A DNA stretch of 11,685 nt, taken from the NCBI GenBank assembly GCA_919901335.1, contig CAKKOZ010000120.1:1-11685 (forward strand). The letters are read 5' to 3'. Made by a program: the position numbers and the translations under genes. The notes under the pieces are model-generated. The model searched no databases and was not told the DNA's origin. It saw nothing but the letters and a program-made list of their open reading frames with translations. Source of the DNA: Nitrospiria bacterium. Lineage in GTDB: Bacteria > Nitrospirota > Nitrospiria > JACQBZ01. Positions 1 through 7,262 of this stretch are shown one piece after another (position 1 is the stretch's first letter; each line of letters opens with the position of its first letter).

Positions 1-400
1 CAGCGCGTGGCACGTCAAGGACGGCTGCCCGCGCAACGCCGATGGGAGCTACGATCTGAGCGTGGTGATCGGCTGGCGTGAGGGGCGGATACAGGCGGCG
101 GCGGATCGGGCGGCGGAGGCTGGGTCCGGCTCTGTGGCCCTTGAGCGCTGGCGGGTGGCGCGGGCGGCTCAGGAGGAGATCCGACTGGCGGCCATGACCG
201 GGGAGTATCTGCCACGCGCCGAGGTTGAGGAAGGCCGGGTGGCGCGGGTGCTGACGCTCAAGCGGGCGATGCTTGGATTGCCGAGGGCGGTTGCGCCGGT
301 GCTGGCGGGGATGGAGCCGAGAGAGATCCAGGCGTATTTGACGGATCGGATTCGGGCGATGATCGGGGAGTTTGCCGGAGTAACGAAGGTGCGCAAGTGA
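1..400 (+). CDS. Terminase small subunit, Nu1-like (5' end outside window)
   Basis: This is the DNA-recognition subunit of the packaging terminase, which binds the viral packaging site and delivers the large subunit to it. The reading frame is open from base 2 to a TGA at 398-400, giving 132 visible residues. It starts upstream of the window, so the N-terminal winged-helix DNA-binding part is mostly missing; an internal GTG at 62 is not a convincing start because good family sequence lies before it. The visible start (AWHVKDGCPR, then YDL and a W-R pair) matches the end of the Nu1-type DNA-binding domain. A helical region follows, with an LERWR-type motif and the GEYLPRAEVE stretch, then a C-terminal LGLPRAVAP segment typical of this family. 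The stop overlaps the GTG start of the large terminase, and that pairing supports the assignment. Recognised by sequence pattern and context only. Confidence 0.85.
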   Translation, partial: SAWHVKDGCPRNADGSYDLSVVIGWREGRIQAAADRAAEAGSGSVALERWRVARAAQEEIRLAAMTGEYLPRAEVEEGRVARVLTLKRAMLGLPRAVAPVLAGMEPREIQAYLTDRIRAMIGEFAGVTKVRK

Positions 401-2244
401 GCGGCTTTGTTTGGAGCGATGCTGAGCGTGAGGCGTATCGGTTGCCCGATGAGATCACCGTTGCGGATTGGGCCGATGCGAACCGGGTGCTCGATCCGCG
501 CACGTCGGCGGAGCCGGGGCAGTGGCGGACGGCGCGGACGCCGTATCTGCGCGAGATCATGGACGCCTTTGTCGATCCGCTCGTCGAAGAAATTACGCTG
601 ATGGCCTCGACTCAGTGTGGAAAAACGGAAAGCATGTATTGCATGGTCGGCTACGCCATCGACCAAGATCCGGGGCCGGGGCTGCTGGTCATGCCGCGTG
701 AGCCGGACGCGCGTACGGTAAGTCAGAATCGGCTGATGCCGATGCTGCAACTATCGCCGGCCCTCGCCTCGCATTTGCCGAACAAGGGGGATGATCTGAC
801 CGCAATGGAATTTCGGATGGACCGCATGATTCTTTACCTGGCCGGCTCGAACTCGCCGGCGGCGTTGGCGAGCAAGCCGGTTCGGTATCTGTGGCTGGAT
901 GAAGTTGACAAATATCCGCCGTTTTCCGGGCGCGAGGCGGACCCGATCAAGCTGGCGCGCGAGCGGACTCGCACTTTTTGGAATCGGAAAATCGTAAAGG
1001 TATCTACGCCGACCACGCGGGCCGGATACATATTCCGCGAATACGAGGCGAGCGATCAGCGGCGATATTTCATTCCATGTCCGCACTGCGGCCAATATCA
1101 GCCGCTGGTGTTCGGACAAGTCCGATGGCCGGAGGGCGCGGCCGCGGCGGAGATTGTGGAGGATCGGCTGGCCTGGTACGAATGTCGTCAATGCCAGGCG
1201 AAGATCACAGACATGGAGAAATTGCGAGCGTTGAGTTTCGGCGTGTGGGTTCCCGATGGTTGCTGTGTCGGGAGTGACGGCGCGGTTGAAGGAAAAGTTA
1301 AAGGGCCGATCCGACACCGGGGTTATTGGCTATCGGCTCTTTATTCGCCGTGGCTGATATGGTCGGAAATCGCCGCCGAGTTTTTGCGATCCAAGGATTA
1401 CGCGGAACTTCTGATGAACTTTGTGAACTCATGGCTGGCTGAAGTGTGGGAAGAAAAGACGCGGGAGTTATCCGCCTCGGCTTTGGTTCAGCACGAACTC
1501 GATTATGAGGAGAAGACGGCTCCCGATGGCGTAGCTGTCATCACGGCGGGAGTGGACGTGCAACTGGATCACTTCTATTTGATCGTGCGTGGCTGGGGCG
1601 CGAACTGGGAAAGCTGGTTATTGCGGGCGGTGCGGATCGACTCATGGGAAGTTCTGGAGGATGAACTCTTACAAATACCTTATTTACAAAACGGCGGCAA
1701 TCCGTTAAATATCCGATTGACGTGTATCGACTCCGGTTATGATTCTCCCGCTGTATACCAGTTTTGCCGCAAACGGCTGGATGTTTTGAGACCGATCAAG
1801 GGCGGGAACAGCCACCAAGTCGCGCCGATTAAGGGAAGCTATATGGATAGCGTTGCTCGAAAGCGCAAGTCGGCGGTCAGAAGCGGATTGATGCTCTATA
1901 CGATTGACACGTCTTTTTTTAAGGATCGGCTTTCGCGGATGATCGGAGCCGAGAGTAATGTGCCCGGCGGATGGCATTTGTTTCGTGGGGTCGGCAATGA
2001 TTATTATCGGCAGATGTGCAGCGAAGTGAAGGTGATCGAGCGCAATAAACGAACGGGTGCAGTGATCGAGGAATGGAAGCTGGCCGCCGGGCATCGTGAT
2101 AACCATTATTGGGACGCGGAGGTTTATTGCTTGGTGGCGGCTGAAATGCTACGGGCCGGGGTTGCCAGGACGAAGGTCGGAATTGAAACCTACGCTGCGC
2201 GCGGAAGCGCGGAGCGGTCCCCTCATTGGCAAATAGGAAGGTAA
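397..2244 (+). CDS. Terminase large subunit (GpA family ATPase/nuclease)
   Basis: This is the packaging motor and concatemer-cutting enzyme, 615 residues, close to lambda gpA (641). Visible elements in order: a Walker A-like loop STQCGKTE at residues 71-78; Walker B LWLDE at 165-169 (D168, E169); a coupling motif VKVSTPT at 200-206; a zinc-binding insert with C228/C231 (CPHC) and C263/C266 (CRQC); then a C-terminal nuclease domain with acidic residues D387 (AGVDVQ), D445 (CIDSGYDS) and probably D573 (HYWDAE). The start is GTG at 397 in a 4-base GTGA overlap with the small subunit stop. A GAAGG site at 385-389 lies 7 bases upstream, and the overlap suggests translational coupling. All key residues expected for an active enzyme appear present, so the gene looks intact. 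Confidence 0.95.
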   Translation: MSGFVWSDAEREAYRLPDEITVADWADANRVLDPRTSAEPGQWRTARTPYLREIMDAFVDPLVEEITLMASTQCGKTESMYCMVGYAIDQDPGPGLLVMPREPDARTVSQNRLMPMLQLSPALASHLPNKGDDLTAMEFRMDRMILYLAGSNSPAALASKPVRYLWLDEVDKYPPFSGREADPIKLARERTRTFWNRKIVKVSTPTTRAGYIFREYEASDQRRYFIPCPHCGQYQPLVFGQVRWPEGAAAAEIVEDRLAWYECRQCQAKITDMEKLRALSFGVWVPDGCCVGSDGAVEGKVKGPIRHRGYWLSALYSPWLIWSEIAAEFLRSKDYAELLMNFVNSWLAEVWEEKTRELSASALVQHELDYEEKTAPDGVAVITAGVDVQLDHFYLIVRGWGANWESWLLRAVRIDSWEVLEDELLQIPYLQNGGNPLNIRLTCIDSGYDSPAVYQFCRKRLDVLRPIKGGNSHQVAPIKGSYMDSVARKRKSAVRSGLMLYTIDTSFFKDRLSRMIGAESNVPGGWHLFRGVGNDYYRQMCSEVKVIERNKRTGAVIEEWKLAAGHRDNHYWDAEVYCLVAAEMLRAGVARTKVGIETYAARGSAERSPHWQIGR

Positions 2245-2248
2245 AAAA

Positions 2249-2539
2249 ATGAAAAGCAAATGGACGCCCAATCGGCCTATCGAGCCGCGCCACCAAGAAG
2301 CGCCGATCCGGGTGCAGGAACCCATGATCGAAATACGCAAGCGGGATGACACCGCAACAGCGTCGGCGGAGCAGTTTTATCGGCGGCATCGGCGCATGAC
2401 TTGTCCGGGCTGTGGATGCCGGATGCTGAAGGGCGGCGGAGGCCAGGCGGTTGTGTGCCGCGCAACTGATGTCAATGTGGCCTATTTAAGGTGTCGCTCT
2501 TGCGGGCATAAATGGAAATCTCTAATCGAAATGATTTAG
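2249..2539 (+). CDS. Small zinc-ribbon protein of unknown function
   Basis: A 96-residue protein between the large terminase and the gpW-position gene. The N-terminal half is basic and proline-containing with no recognisable domain. The C-terminal half carries CPGCGC (C52, C55, C57), a further C70, then CRSCGHKW (C82, C85), a two-CxxC arrangement typical of a zinc ribbon. Such domains in phage proteins bind nucleic acid or other proteins; examples with a similar general layout are the Ogr/Delta activators and Mu Com, but I see no specific match to either. The ATG at 2249 is preceded by AGGAAGG (2235-2241) at 7 bases, an excellent site, so it is translated. A later ATG at 2324 has a poorer, too-close site. 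Lambda has no equivalent gene here. It ends with an amber TAG whose frame stays open into the next gene. Confidence 0.72.
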   Translation: MKSKWTPNRPIEPRHQEAPIRVQEPMIEIRKRDDTATASAEQFYRRHRRMTCPGCGCRMLKGGGGQAVVCRATDVNVAYLRCRSCGHKWKSLIEMI

Positions 2540-2590
2540 ATCCAAAAGACATTTATTGACGCCGTCCGCAAAATTCAAACATTATCGGAC

Positions 2591-2866
2591 ATGGCGACTC
2601 TGACCATCACAGAGACCTCGTTCCAACTTGCCATCGCCGAATGCGCCGATGCCATTGCCGCAAGCAGTTGGGCCACGGCGCGCACGAAGTACGCCGTGGC
2701 CGAGGCGATCAATTCCGGCTTGATGGTCCGCCTTACGCAGGGGTCGGTTGACAGGACTCGGCGCGATCAGCTTACGGGGCTGCGCACCGCCATTGACTAC
2801 GCCGAAAGCAGCGCGGCGCGCCGCGATGAACGGCGGCTGATTCGCACTCAAATGGGGTTCGGATGA
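2591..2866 (+). CDS. Putative gpW-like head completion protein
   Basis: A 91-residue protein between the terminase genes and the portal, the position held by the head-tail joining protein gpW in lambda and its relatives. gpW-type proteins plug the portal after packaging and provide the platform for tail attachment. The sequence appears mostly helical (SFQLAIAECADAIAAS, then a helix around residues 53-80) with a short polar strand-like middle (GLMVRLTQGSVDR) and a basic C-terminal tail. That is compatible with a helix-hairpin-helix layout, but it is longer than lambda gpW (68) and I see no diagnostic motif, so the call rests on position. The ATG at 2591 has no good ribosome binding site; the frame is open back to 2540 after the upstream TAG. 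It ends in an ATGA overlap with the portal gene, implying coupled translation. Confidence 0.6.
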   Translation: MATLTITETSFQLAIAECADAIAASSWATARTKYAVAEAINSGLMVRLTQGSVDRTRRDQLTGLRTAIDYAESSAARRDERRLIRTQMGFG

Positions 2867-4461
2867 AACGCGCGCTCAAAAAGATCATGGAAACAACCGT
2901 CGCTGCCGGGCTGCTGGCCGTGAGTCCCCGACGTTATCGGGCGCGTCAGCATTTTCAGCGAATGGATCAAGATGGCGATTACCGCGAAGCATATTTGATG
3001 ACCATGCGAGCGCGTGGTTATCGGGCGGCGAAAGCTGGGGCGGCTGGTGCGCCATGGTCCAACTCAAGCCGAAGCGCGGACGGCGAGATTTTGATCGATC
3101 TTCCGACGATGCGCAACCGGAGCCGCGAACTGGTCCGCGATGACAGCCTGGGGAGCGGGATCATCAACACGTTCGCCGTCAACTGGGTTGGCGCGGGGAT
3201 GATGGCGCAGGCCAATACGGGCGATCCCGATAAAAACAATAGGCTTGAGGCGGTCTGGAGAGATCGGCGCAACACGCTCTCACCCGCCGACGATCTGACT
3301 CATGGCGAGTCCCAACGGCTGATTGCGCGCAAGGTGCTGGAAGATGGAGAGGTTTTGCGCAAGGCCGTCTTTTCGGCGGATGAGCCGGTCTGGTTTGAAA
3401 CGATTGAAGCGGACCGTCTGGCTACGCCCATTGGCCGGACAAGCGATCCCCGGATTCGATCCGGCGTTGAACGCGATGACGCCGGACGGCCTGTCGCTTA
3501 TTGGATTTTGGACGCGCCGCCCAACGATGTCTTTCTCGGCGGATCTCCGGCGGGCTTTAAATCAACGCGGTTTTCCGCTGAATTCGTGCGACATCTAAAG
3601 TTCACTGATCGGCCCGGCCAGACGCGGGGCGTGCCGATGTGCCACGCGATTTTGCAGGATCTACGCGACTTGGATCTATTGCTTCTTGCCTCGCTCAAGC
3701 GGACTCAGATTGCGGCGTGCATGGCCGGGTTTATCCGCTCCGATGTGGCAATCGAGGACATGGCCGAGGTGACGGCTCAAAAGTACGGTTATGTTCTGGA
3801 CCAGCCGATTGAACCGGGGATGCTGTTTCGGCTTTATCCCGGCGAGAATATTGAAACGCTGATCCCCAACTTCCCGACGCCGGAGCTTGGCCCTTTCGTC
3901 ATTATGATTGCGCGGCGGATCGGCGCGGCCCTGGGCGTTACCTGGCAGGTCATTCTCAAGGATTTTTCGCAGTCTACTTATTCGAGCGCGCGGACGGATC
4001 TTTTGGAAACGCGCCAGACGTACCGTATCCTTCAAACGTGGCTGATCGAAAAGGATTTGAATTGGGAATGGTCAACGGTTATGGCCGATGCCCGTTTGCG
4101 CGGGGATCGGCGATTGGCCGACGTGCTCGATGATGAACTCGGCATGGTGCGCTGGATTCCGCCGGGATGGCAATGGGTCGATCCTGAAAAAGAGGCGGCG
4201 GCGGCGGAAATAGAATTGCGGATCGGCACGATGACGCTGCGGGATTTGTGCGCGCAGAAGGGAACGGATTGGGAGGAAGTCCAGGATCAACGACTGCAAG
4301 AAGAACTGCGCGAGATTTTGAAGCGACAGGAGTTGGGGTTGCCGGAAAAGCCGCAGCCAGAGCCGACAACAAAGGCGATTTCAGGGAACGGGAGAAAACC
4401 GATAGAACTTGATGCTGATATTTTCGTCGAAAGGGGAGGGAATCATGGCCGCGAAAATTGA
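2863..4461 (+). CDS. Portal protein (lambda gpB type)
   Basis: This forms the dodecameric ring at one capsid vertex through which DNA enters and to which the terminase and neck dock. It is 532 residues, the same size class as lambda gpB (533). Family-like features include a basic N-terminal helix, the W-N-S segment near residue 65, the conserved stretch around 80-110 (MRNRSRELVRDDSLGSGII leading into NTFAVNWVGAG), the GESQRLIARKVLEDGEVL region near 148, and a central VPMCHAILQDLRDLDLLLLASLKR helix near 250. The C-terminal part (after about residue 440) is charged and helical. The start is ATG in a 4-base overlap with the upstream gene. The 3' end overlaps the protease gene by 17 bases and contains that gene's ribosome binding site. 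Confidence 0.93.
   Translation: MKRALKKIMETTVAAGLLAVSPRRYRARQHFQRMDQDGDYREAYLMTMRARGYRAAKAGAAGAPWSNSSRSADGEILIDLPTMRNRSRELVRDDSLGSGIINTFAVNWVGAGMMAQANTGDPDKNNRLEAVWRDRRNTLSPADDLTHGESQRLIARKVLEDGEVLRKAVFSADEPVWFETIEADRLATPIGRTSDPRIRSGVERDDAGRPVAYWILDAPPNDVFLGGSPAGFKSTRFSAEFVRHLKFTDRPGQTRGVPMCHAILQDLRDLDLLLLASLKRTQIAACMAGFIRSDVAIEDMAEVTAQKYGYVLDQPIEPGMLFRLYPGENIETLIPNFPTPELGPFVIMIARRIGAALGVTWQVILKDFSQSTYSSARTDLLETRQTYRILQTWLIEKDLNWEWSTVMADARLRGDRRLADVLDDELGMVRWIPPGWQWVDPEKEAAAAEIELRIGTMTLRDLCAQKGTDWEEVQDQRLQEELREILKRQELGLPEKPQPEPTTKAISGNGRKPIELDADIFVERGGNHGREN
4433..4440 (+). promoter_or_regulatory. Ribosome binding site fixing the protease start
   Basis: The run GGGGAGGG contains GGAGG 5 bases before the ATG at 4445 and lies inside the end of the portal gene. 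It decides the start in favour of 4445 over an in-frame ATG at 4409, which has no such site and would add 12 residues that do not look like family sequence. Confidence 0.8.
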
Positions 4462-5416
4462 AAAGCCGGACGGCGTTATTATCAGGGGTTTGCCTGAGAA
4501 TATCGAGGTCCGCGAAATTGATAAGGAGCGGCGCAGCGCAACCTTTGTGGCGGCTACGGAGAACGGTGTTATGACATGGAACGGTCTGGAATATATGCGG
4601 ATGAGTGGCGCGAGATTAAATCGGTTTCGGAAAAACCCAGTGGTTCTTGATACGCACAATCGTTATGAGGCGGGCGCGATTATCGGCAAGGCAACCGTGA
4701 AAATTGAGGATAAAAAACTGCTTGCCGAAATTACATTCGCGCAAACGGATCGCGCCGAGGAAATCTGGCAACTGGTTCAGGGCGGCTTTCTCAAGGCATT
4801 GTCCATTGGATATATGCCGGATGCATCAAAAACAAAAATGCTGGAGGCGGGAGATACCGATGGCGAAGGCGAAGACATGATTACCGGCCCGGCGAGTATC
4901 GTGCGGCAATGGGAGCTTTACGAGATTAGCGTGGTTCCTGTCCCCGCTGATGCCGAGGCGTTGCGCCGCTCGTCTGGAAATCCTGATTTGTGGCCTCTGG
5001 TTATCAGCATGGCCCATACTATTGAGCGCCAAAATAGCGCAGAAAGGAAAGTTGAAATGGAAAACGAAAAGACCGAAGCCGAAAAGCTGAAAGAGGCCGA
5101 GGCCGCAAAGATCGAGCAGTCGAAACAATCCGCCGATGTGCGGACGCTTGAGTTTGAAACTGCTCGCGCAGCAGCCATCCACGCCCTTGTTCCCAGGTCT
5201 CTCGGCGAGCGCGGAATGAGAATCGCGGATGAATTGATCCTGGGCGATGCCAATATGGACGCCGTCAGAAAGCGATTCCTCGCCGAACTTGCGGCATTGA
5301 CGATTCCGGTGGGAACGCCTGAGCCGGTTCCGCCGCAGAAGCGGGATGCGCCGGCTGGAAAACTCCGGCTTGCCGAAATCTCCGATGAAGATTTCAAGCG
5401 CGCGCTCACGGGCTGA
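4445..5416 (+). CDS. HK97-type prohead protease (peptidase S78) with C-terminal scaffold-like region
   Basis: A 323-residue maturation protease that cleaves scaffold and capsid termini inside the prohead. Residues 10-180 match the HK97 prohead protease fold: the candidate catalytic histidine is H71 (VVLDTHNR), followed by GAIIGKA, and the candidate serine is S120 in LKALSIGY; the domain ends with the very typical LYEISVVPVPADAEA (158-172). After residue 185 the sequence changes to a lysine/glutamate-rich, probably coiled-coil stretch (205-245), then a helical segment and a proline-rich linker, ending in DEDFKRALTG. That tail is not part of the protease fold and resembles a scaffold domain. 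A second in-frame start with a good ribosome binding site at residue 205 suggests the tail is also made separately. The order portal-protease-decoration-capsid supports the call. Confidence 0.9.
   Translation: MAAKIEKPDGVIIRGLPENIEVREIDKERRSATFVAATENGVMTWNGLEYMRMSGARLNRFRKNPVVLDTHNRYEAGAIIGKATVKIEDKKLLAEITFAQTDRAEEIWQLVQGGFLKALSIGYMPDASKTKMLEAGDTDGEGEDMITGPASIVRQWELYEISVVPVPADAEALRRSSGNPDLWPLVISMAHTIERQNSAERKVEMENEKTEAEKLKEAEAAKIEQSKQSADVRTLEFETARAAAIHALVPRSLGERGMRIADELILGDANMDAVRKRFLAELAALTIPVGTPEPVPPQKRDAPAGKLRLAEISDEDFKRALTG
5041..5051 (+). promoter_or_regulatory. Internal ribosome binding site for a nested scaffold start
   Basis: A purine run AGAAAGGAAAG, containing AAAGGA, lies 5 bases before an in-frame ATG at 5057, exactly where the protease domain gives way to the charged coiled-coil region. 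It is a plausible internal initiation site, though purine-rich codons for Lys and Glu could also produce it by chance. Confidence 0.5.
5057..5416 (+). CDS. Probable nested capsid scaffold protein (in-frame internal start)
   Basis: An internal, in-frame product of the protease gene: 119 residues from ATG 5057 to the shared TGA. It starts with a Lys/Glu-rich coiled-coil segment (MENEKTEAEKLKEAEAAK), continues with a helical part around FETARAAAIHAL and MRIADELILG, then a proline-rich stretch and a charged C-terminus (ISDEDFKRALTG). In lambda, the scaffold Nu3 is made from an internal start within protease gene C and shares its C-terminus with the protease; here the same arrangement is inferred but with an S78 protease in place of the lambda S49 type. 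No other scaffold gene lies in the window, which supports the idea. That the separate protein is made is inference; the start and its ribosome binding site are seen. Confidence 0.5.
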   Translation: MENEKTEAEKLKEAEAAKIEQSKQSADVRTLEFETARAAAIHALVPRSLGERGMRIADELILGDANMDAVRKRFLAELAALTIPVGTPEPVPPQKRDAPAGKLRLAEISDEDFKRALTG

Positions 5417-5442
5417 AATTCTCAATCCTTGAAAAATCGAAT

Positions 5443-5452
5443 GGAGGATAAA
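5443..5452 (+). promoter_or_regulatory. Strong ribosome binding site of the decoration gene
   Basis: GGAGG at 5443-5447 lies 9 bases before the ATG at 5457. The 10-mer GGAGGATAAA recurs identically before the major capsid gene (6004-6013), consistent with both proteins being needed in several hundred copies. Confidence 0.75.
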
Positions 5453-5456
5453 GACA

Positions 5457-5972
5457 ATGGCGAGTAACAAGACCACCTGGGTTCGGAATCTGCACGGCGC
5501 AACCGAACCCTTAATCATGCTGGGGAAGTTTGCGGCGGGCGTGACAGTGCCGATCAAGCGCGGCGAAATTCTGGAGCTTACCGGATCGACGAACACGGAA
5601 TGGGTTCCGATTGACTCCGATTTTTCGATGGCCGGTAATATTGCGGTCGCCAACGAGGAAATCAAGAGCGGAGATCGGGCTGGTTACTACGAAATCATCG
5701 TGCCCCGTCCGGGCGACGTTTTCGAGTTTGCCACCGCTGCCGGAGCCGCCCATGCGGTCGGCGATGACTTCTTCTATTCCGCCAGCCAAACCATTGCCGC
5801 GACCGGCACGAACGCGCTGGCTTATGCGGTCGGCCAGGAGAATTACCCGCAGAAGCAAGGGCATCTGTCCGACGATGCGGGCGGCGATGCGGGGACCACG
5901 ATCAAGAGCCTTTCTTACGCCCGCGTGTGTTTCAAACTGGCCGTTTCGTACTTCGCGGCCTTCAACAAGTAA
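5457..5972 (+). CDS. Putative capsid decoration (cement) protein
   Basis: A 171-residue protein placed between the protease/scaffold gene and the major capsid gene, the position of lambda gpD. It is rich in predicted beta structure, Gly, Ala and Thr, with no signal peptide or membrane segment. Stretches such as VPIKRGEILELTG, AGYYEIIVPRPGDVFEF and AVGDDFFYSASQ resemble small beta-barrel cement proteins (DUF2190-like) that bind the expanded shell and stabilise it; I recognise this as general character, not as a diagnostic motif. The strong ribosome binding site suggests high expression. A GC-rich hairpin follows the stop codon. Alternatives are a head fibre base or another minor head protein. 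Confidence 0.6.
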   Translation: MASNKTTWVRNLHGATEPLIMLGKFAAGVTVPIKRGEILELTGSTNTEWVPIDSDFSMAGNIAVANEEIKSGDRAGYYEIIVPRPGDVFEFATAAGAAHAVGDDFFYSASQTIAATGTNALAYAVGQENYPQKQGHLSDDAGGDAGTTIKSLSYARVCFKLAVSYFAAFNK

Positions 5973-5976
5973 CGGA

Positions 5977-5992
5977 CCGGCGGAGTCGCCGG
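5977..5992 (+). other. GC-rich hairpin between decoration and capsid genes
   Basis: CCGGCG (5977-5982), loop GAGT, then CGCCGG (5987-5992): a perfect 6-bp GC stem starting 4 bases after the decoration stop codon. No T-run follows, so it is not a typical intrinsic terminator. It may stabilise or mark processing of the capsid messenger, whose ribosome binding site starts at 6004. Confidence 0.5.
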
Positions 5993-6003
5993 GCAAATAG
6001 AAC

Positions 6004-6013
6004 GGAGGATAAA
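6004..6013 (+). promoter_or_regulatory. Strong ribosome binding site fixing the capsid start
   Basis: GGAGG at 6004-6008 lies 8 bases before ATG 6017. The reading frame is open further upstream, to an ATG at 5927 inside the decoration gene, but only 6017 has this site, so 6017 is chosen. Confidence 0.85.
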
Positions 6014-6016
6014 CAG

Positions 6017-7234
6017 ATGGCGAATGAACTCAAATCCAAGCCGCGCATGACTTCGGAGGTGCGTTTCGGAAACAGCAGGCAGATCGACGCCGAAGCCCTG
6101 CGCGAATTGGCAAAAAACGATCCGGGAGATTTCGCGGGAAAGGTCCAGGGATTGATCGACACCGGGAAGTTCACGTGGCGAGACGTGCGGAGCTTGCCGG
6201 GTTTGCTCAATCGGCTGATGGATATTCAAGTTCCCGCCCGCGTGATGATCGCAGGCGAGGAACGGGCGATCCAGGCCAGCGCATTCCCGTTGTTGGTGGG
6301 CGGCTTGACCATCGCGGGGATCAACGAGGCGTATCAGGGCGTCCCGACCATCGGCCAGGAACTCGTGACCGAGATGGAATCGAACAAGAAGATCGTCGAG
6401 GTTGCCGGGATCTTGACCGAGGACACGCAGATCGACCGCGTTGATGAAGGCAAGGACTTTCCTGAAATCGGAGCCGGTGAGGAAAAGTACGAGATCCGCT
6501 CCAAGAGGAACGGACGGCGGCTTTCGATCACCGCTGAACTGATCGAGGAAAACGACATATCGGGAATCGTGGATCGGATCAACGCCTTGGGCGAGATCGC
6601 CGGCGAGTTTGTCGAGGAGCAAACCCTGCGGCGCGTTTGCGACATCGACGGCTCGGCTACCAGCCCCGCAGAGCCTTACGTTTTGCGACTCAACGGAACC
6701 GGCACGGCTCTTTACCAAACCGACGCCGATCCGCTGACCCGCCTGCCTTCAACGGGTAATCGGGTTACGACCAATGTTTTGGCCGATGAAACCGATTTGG
6801 AAAATGCCCGTGGACGGCTGGCCGCGATGAAAAATAGCATGGGCAAGCGGATCAATATACCGATGAGCCGGTGCACGTTGCTTGTGCCTGATGCCCTGGC
6901 CCCGACCGCGCTCAAGATTCTCAACTCCGAGTTGACCCCCGGCGTTGAGAATGAGTACAGCCCGTGGGGTGTGCGCGGGGTTTATCGTCCGCGCCTGCTA
7001 TCCTCTCCCAAGATGGATGATTTGAGCACCACGGCATGGTACCTGGGCGATTTCCAAAAGCAGTTTCGGCGCAAGTGGAAGCTGCGGTTTGAATACGTGA
7101 CTCTCGGTATGGACACAGAGAGTTACCTGCGTAGCCGGTTGGCTTTCCAGGCGCGCATCGCTTGGGACTGCGAAATCGGCGCGGTGGATTACGTGTATGT
7201 CGTTCAGAACCTGGCCGCGACCACGGCTCCGTAA
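6017..7234 (+). CDS. Major capsid protein (HK97 fold)
   Basis: The shell-forming protein, 405 residues. It has an N-terminal charged helical region (to about residue 60) that could act as an assembly segment. The family-typical core follows: GGLTIAGINEAYQGVPTIGQ (about 95-114), ESNKKIVEVAGIL, the VDEGKDFPEIGAGEEKYEI segment (about 143-161), then GRRLSITAELIEEND (about 168-182), which resembles the E-loop/spine-helix region of Mu gpT-like HK97-fold capsids. The latter part has a beta-rich domain (SRCTLLVPDAL) and a C-terminus with RLAFQARIAWDCEIGAVDYVYVV. Position after protease and decoration genes and the strong ribosome binding site agree. Which subfamily (lambda E-like or Mu gpT-like) is uncertain. 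Whether the N-terminus is cleaved by the protease cannot be read from sequence. Confidence 0.9.
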   Translation: MANELKSKPRMTSEVRFGNSRQIDAEALRELAKNDPGDFAGKVQGLIDTGKFTWRDVRSLPGLLNRLMDIQVPARVMIAGEERAIQASAFPLLVGGLTIAGINEAYQGVPTIGQELVTEMESNKKIVEVAGILTEDTQIDRVDEGKDFPEIGAGEEKYEIRSKRNGRRLSITAELIEENDISGIVDRINALGEIAGEFVEEQTLRRVCDIDGSATSPAEPYVLRLNGTGTALYQTDADPLTRLPSTGNRVTTNVLADETDLENARGRLAAMKNSMGKRINIPMSRCTLLVPDALAPTALKILNSELTPGVENEYSPWGVRGVYRPRLLSSPKMDDLSTTAWYLGDFQKQFRRKWKLRFEYVTLGMDTESYLRSRLAFQARIAWDCEIGAVDYVYVVQNLAATTAP

Positions 7235-7262
7235 CGCCGATGTCCGGCGATAGCGCACAACA

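Noticed and set aside
169..750. Antisense open frames over the terminase genes (169-750, 751-1317) and over the tail tube gene (9177-9851)
   Set aside because: All lie opposite recognised genes, are Arg/Pro-rich as expected for GC-rich shadow frames, and none has a convincing start or family pattern.
2556..2585. Possible promoter (TTGACG, then CATTAT after 18 bases) ahead of the gpW-position gene
   Set aside because: The -10 element matches only four of six consensus bases and spacing is not ideal; one such match in 11.7 kb is expected by chance, and the operon reads through here.
4826..5665. Long antisense open frame (279 codons) opposite the protease and decoration genes
   Set aside because: It runs opposite two confidently coding genes, spans their junction, lacks a recognisable domain and looks like codon-bias shadow.
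5927..6016. Longer capsid protein starting at ATG 5927
   Set aside because: The extra 30 residues overlap the end of the decoration gene and lack a ribosome binding site, whereas ATG 6017 has GGAGG at proper distance.
5915..6718. Antisense open frame of 267 codons opposite the capsid gene
   Set aside because: It is opposite strongly supported capsid sequence, with no ribosome binding site or domain pattern noticed.
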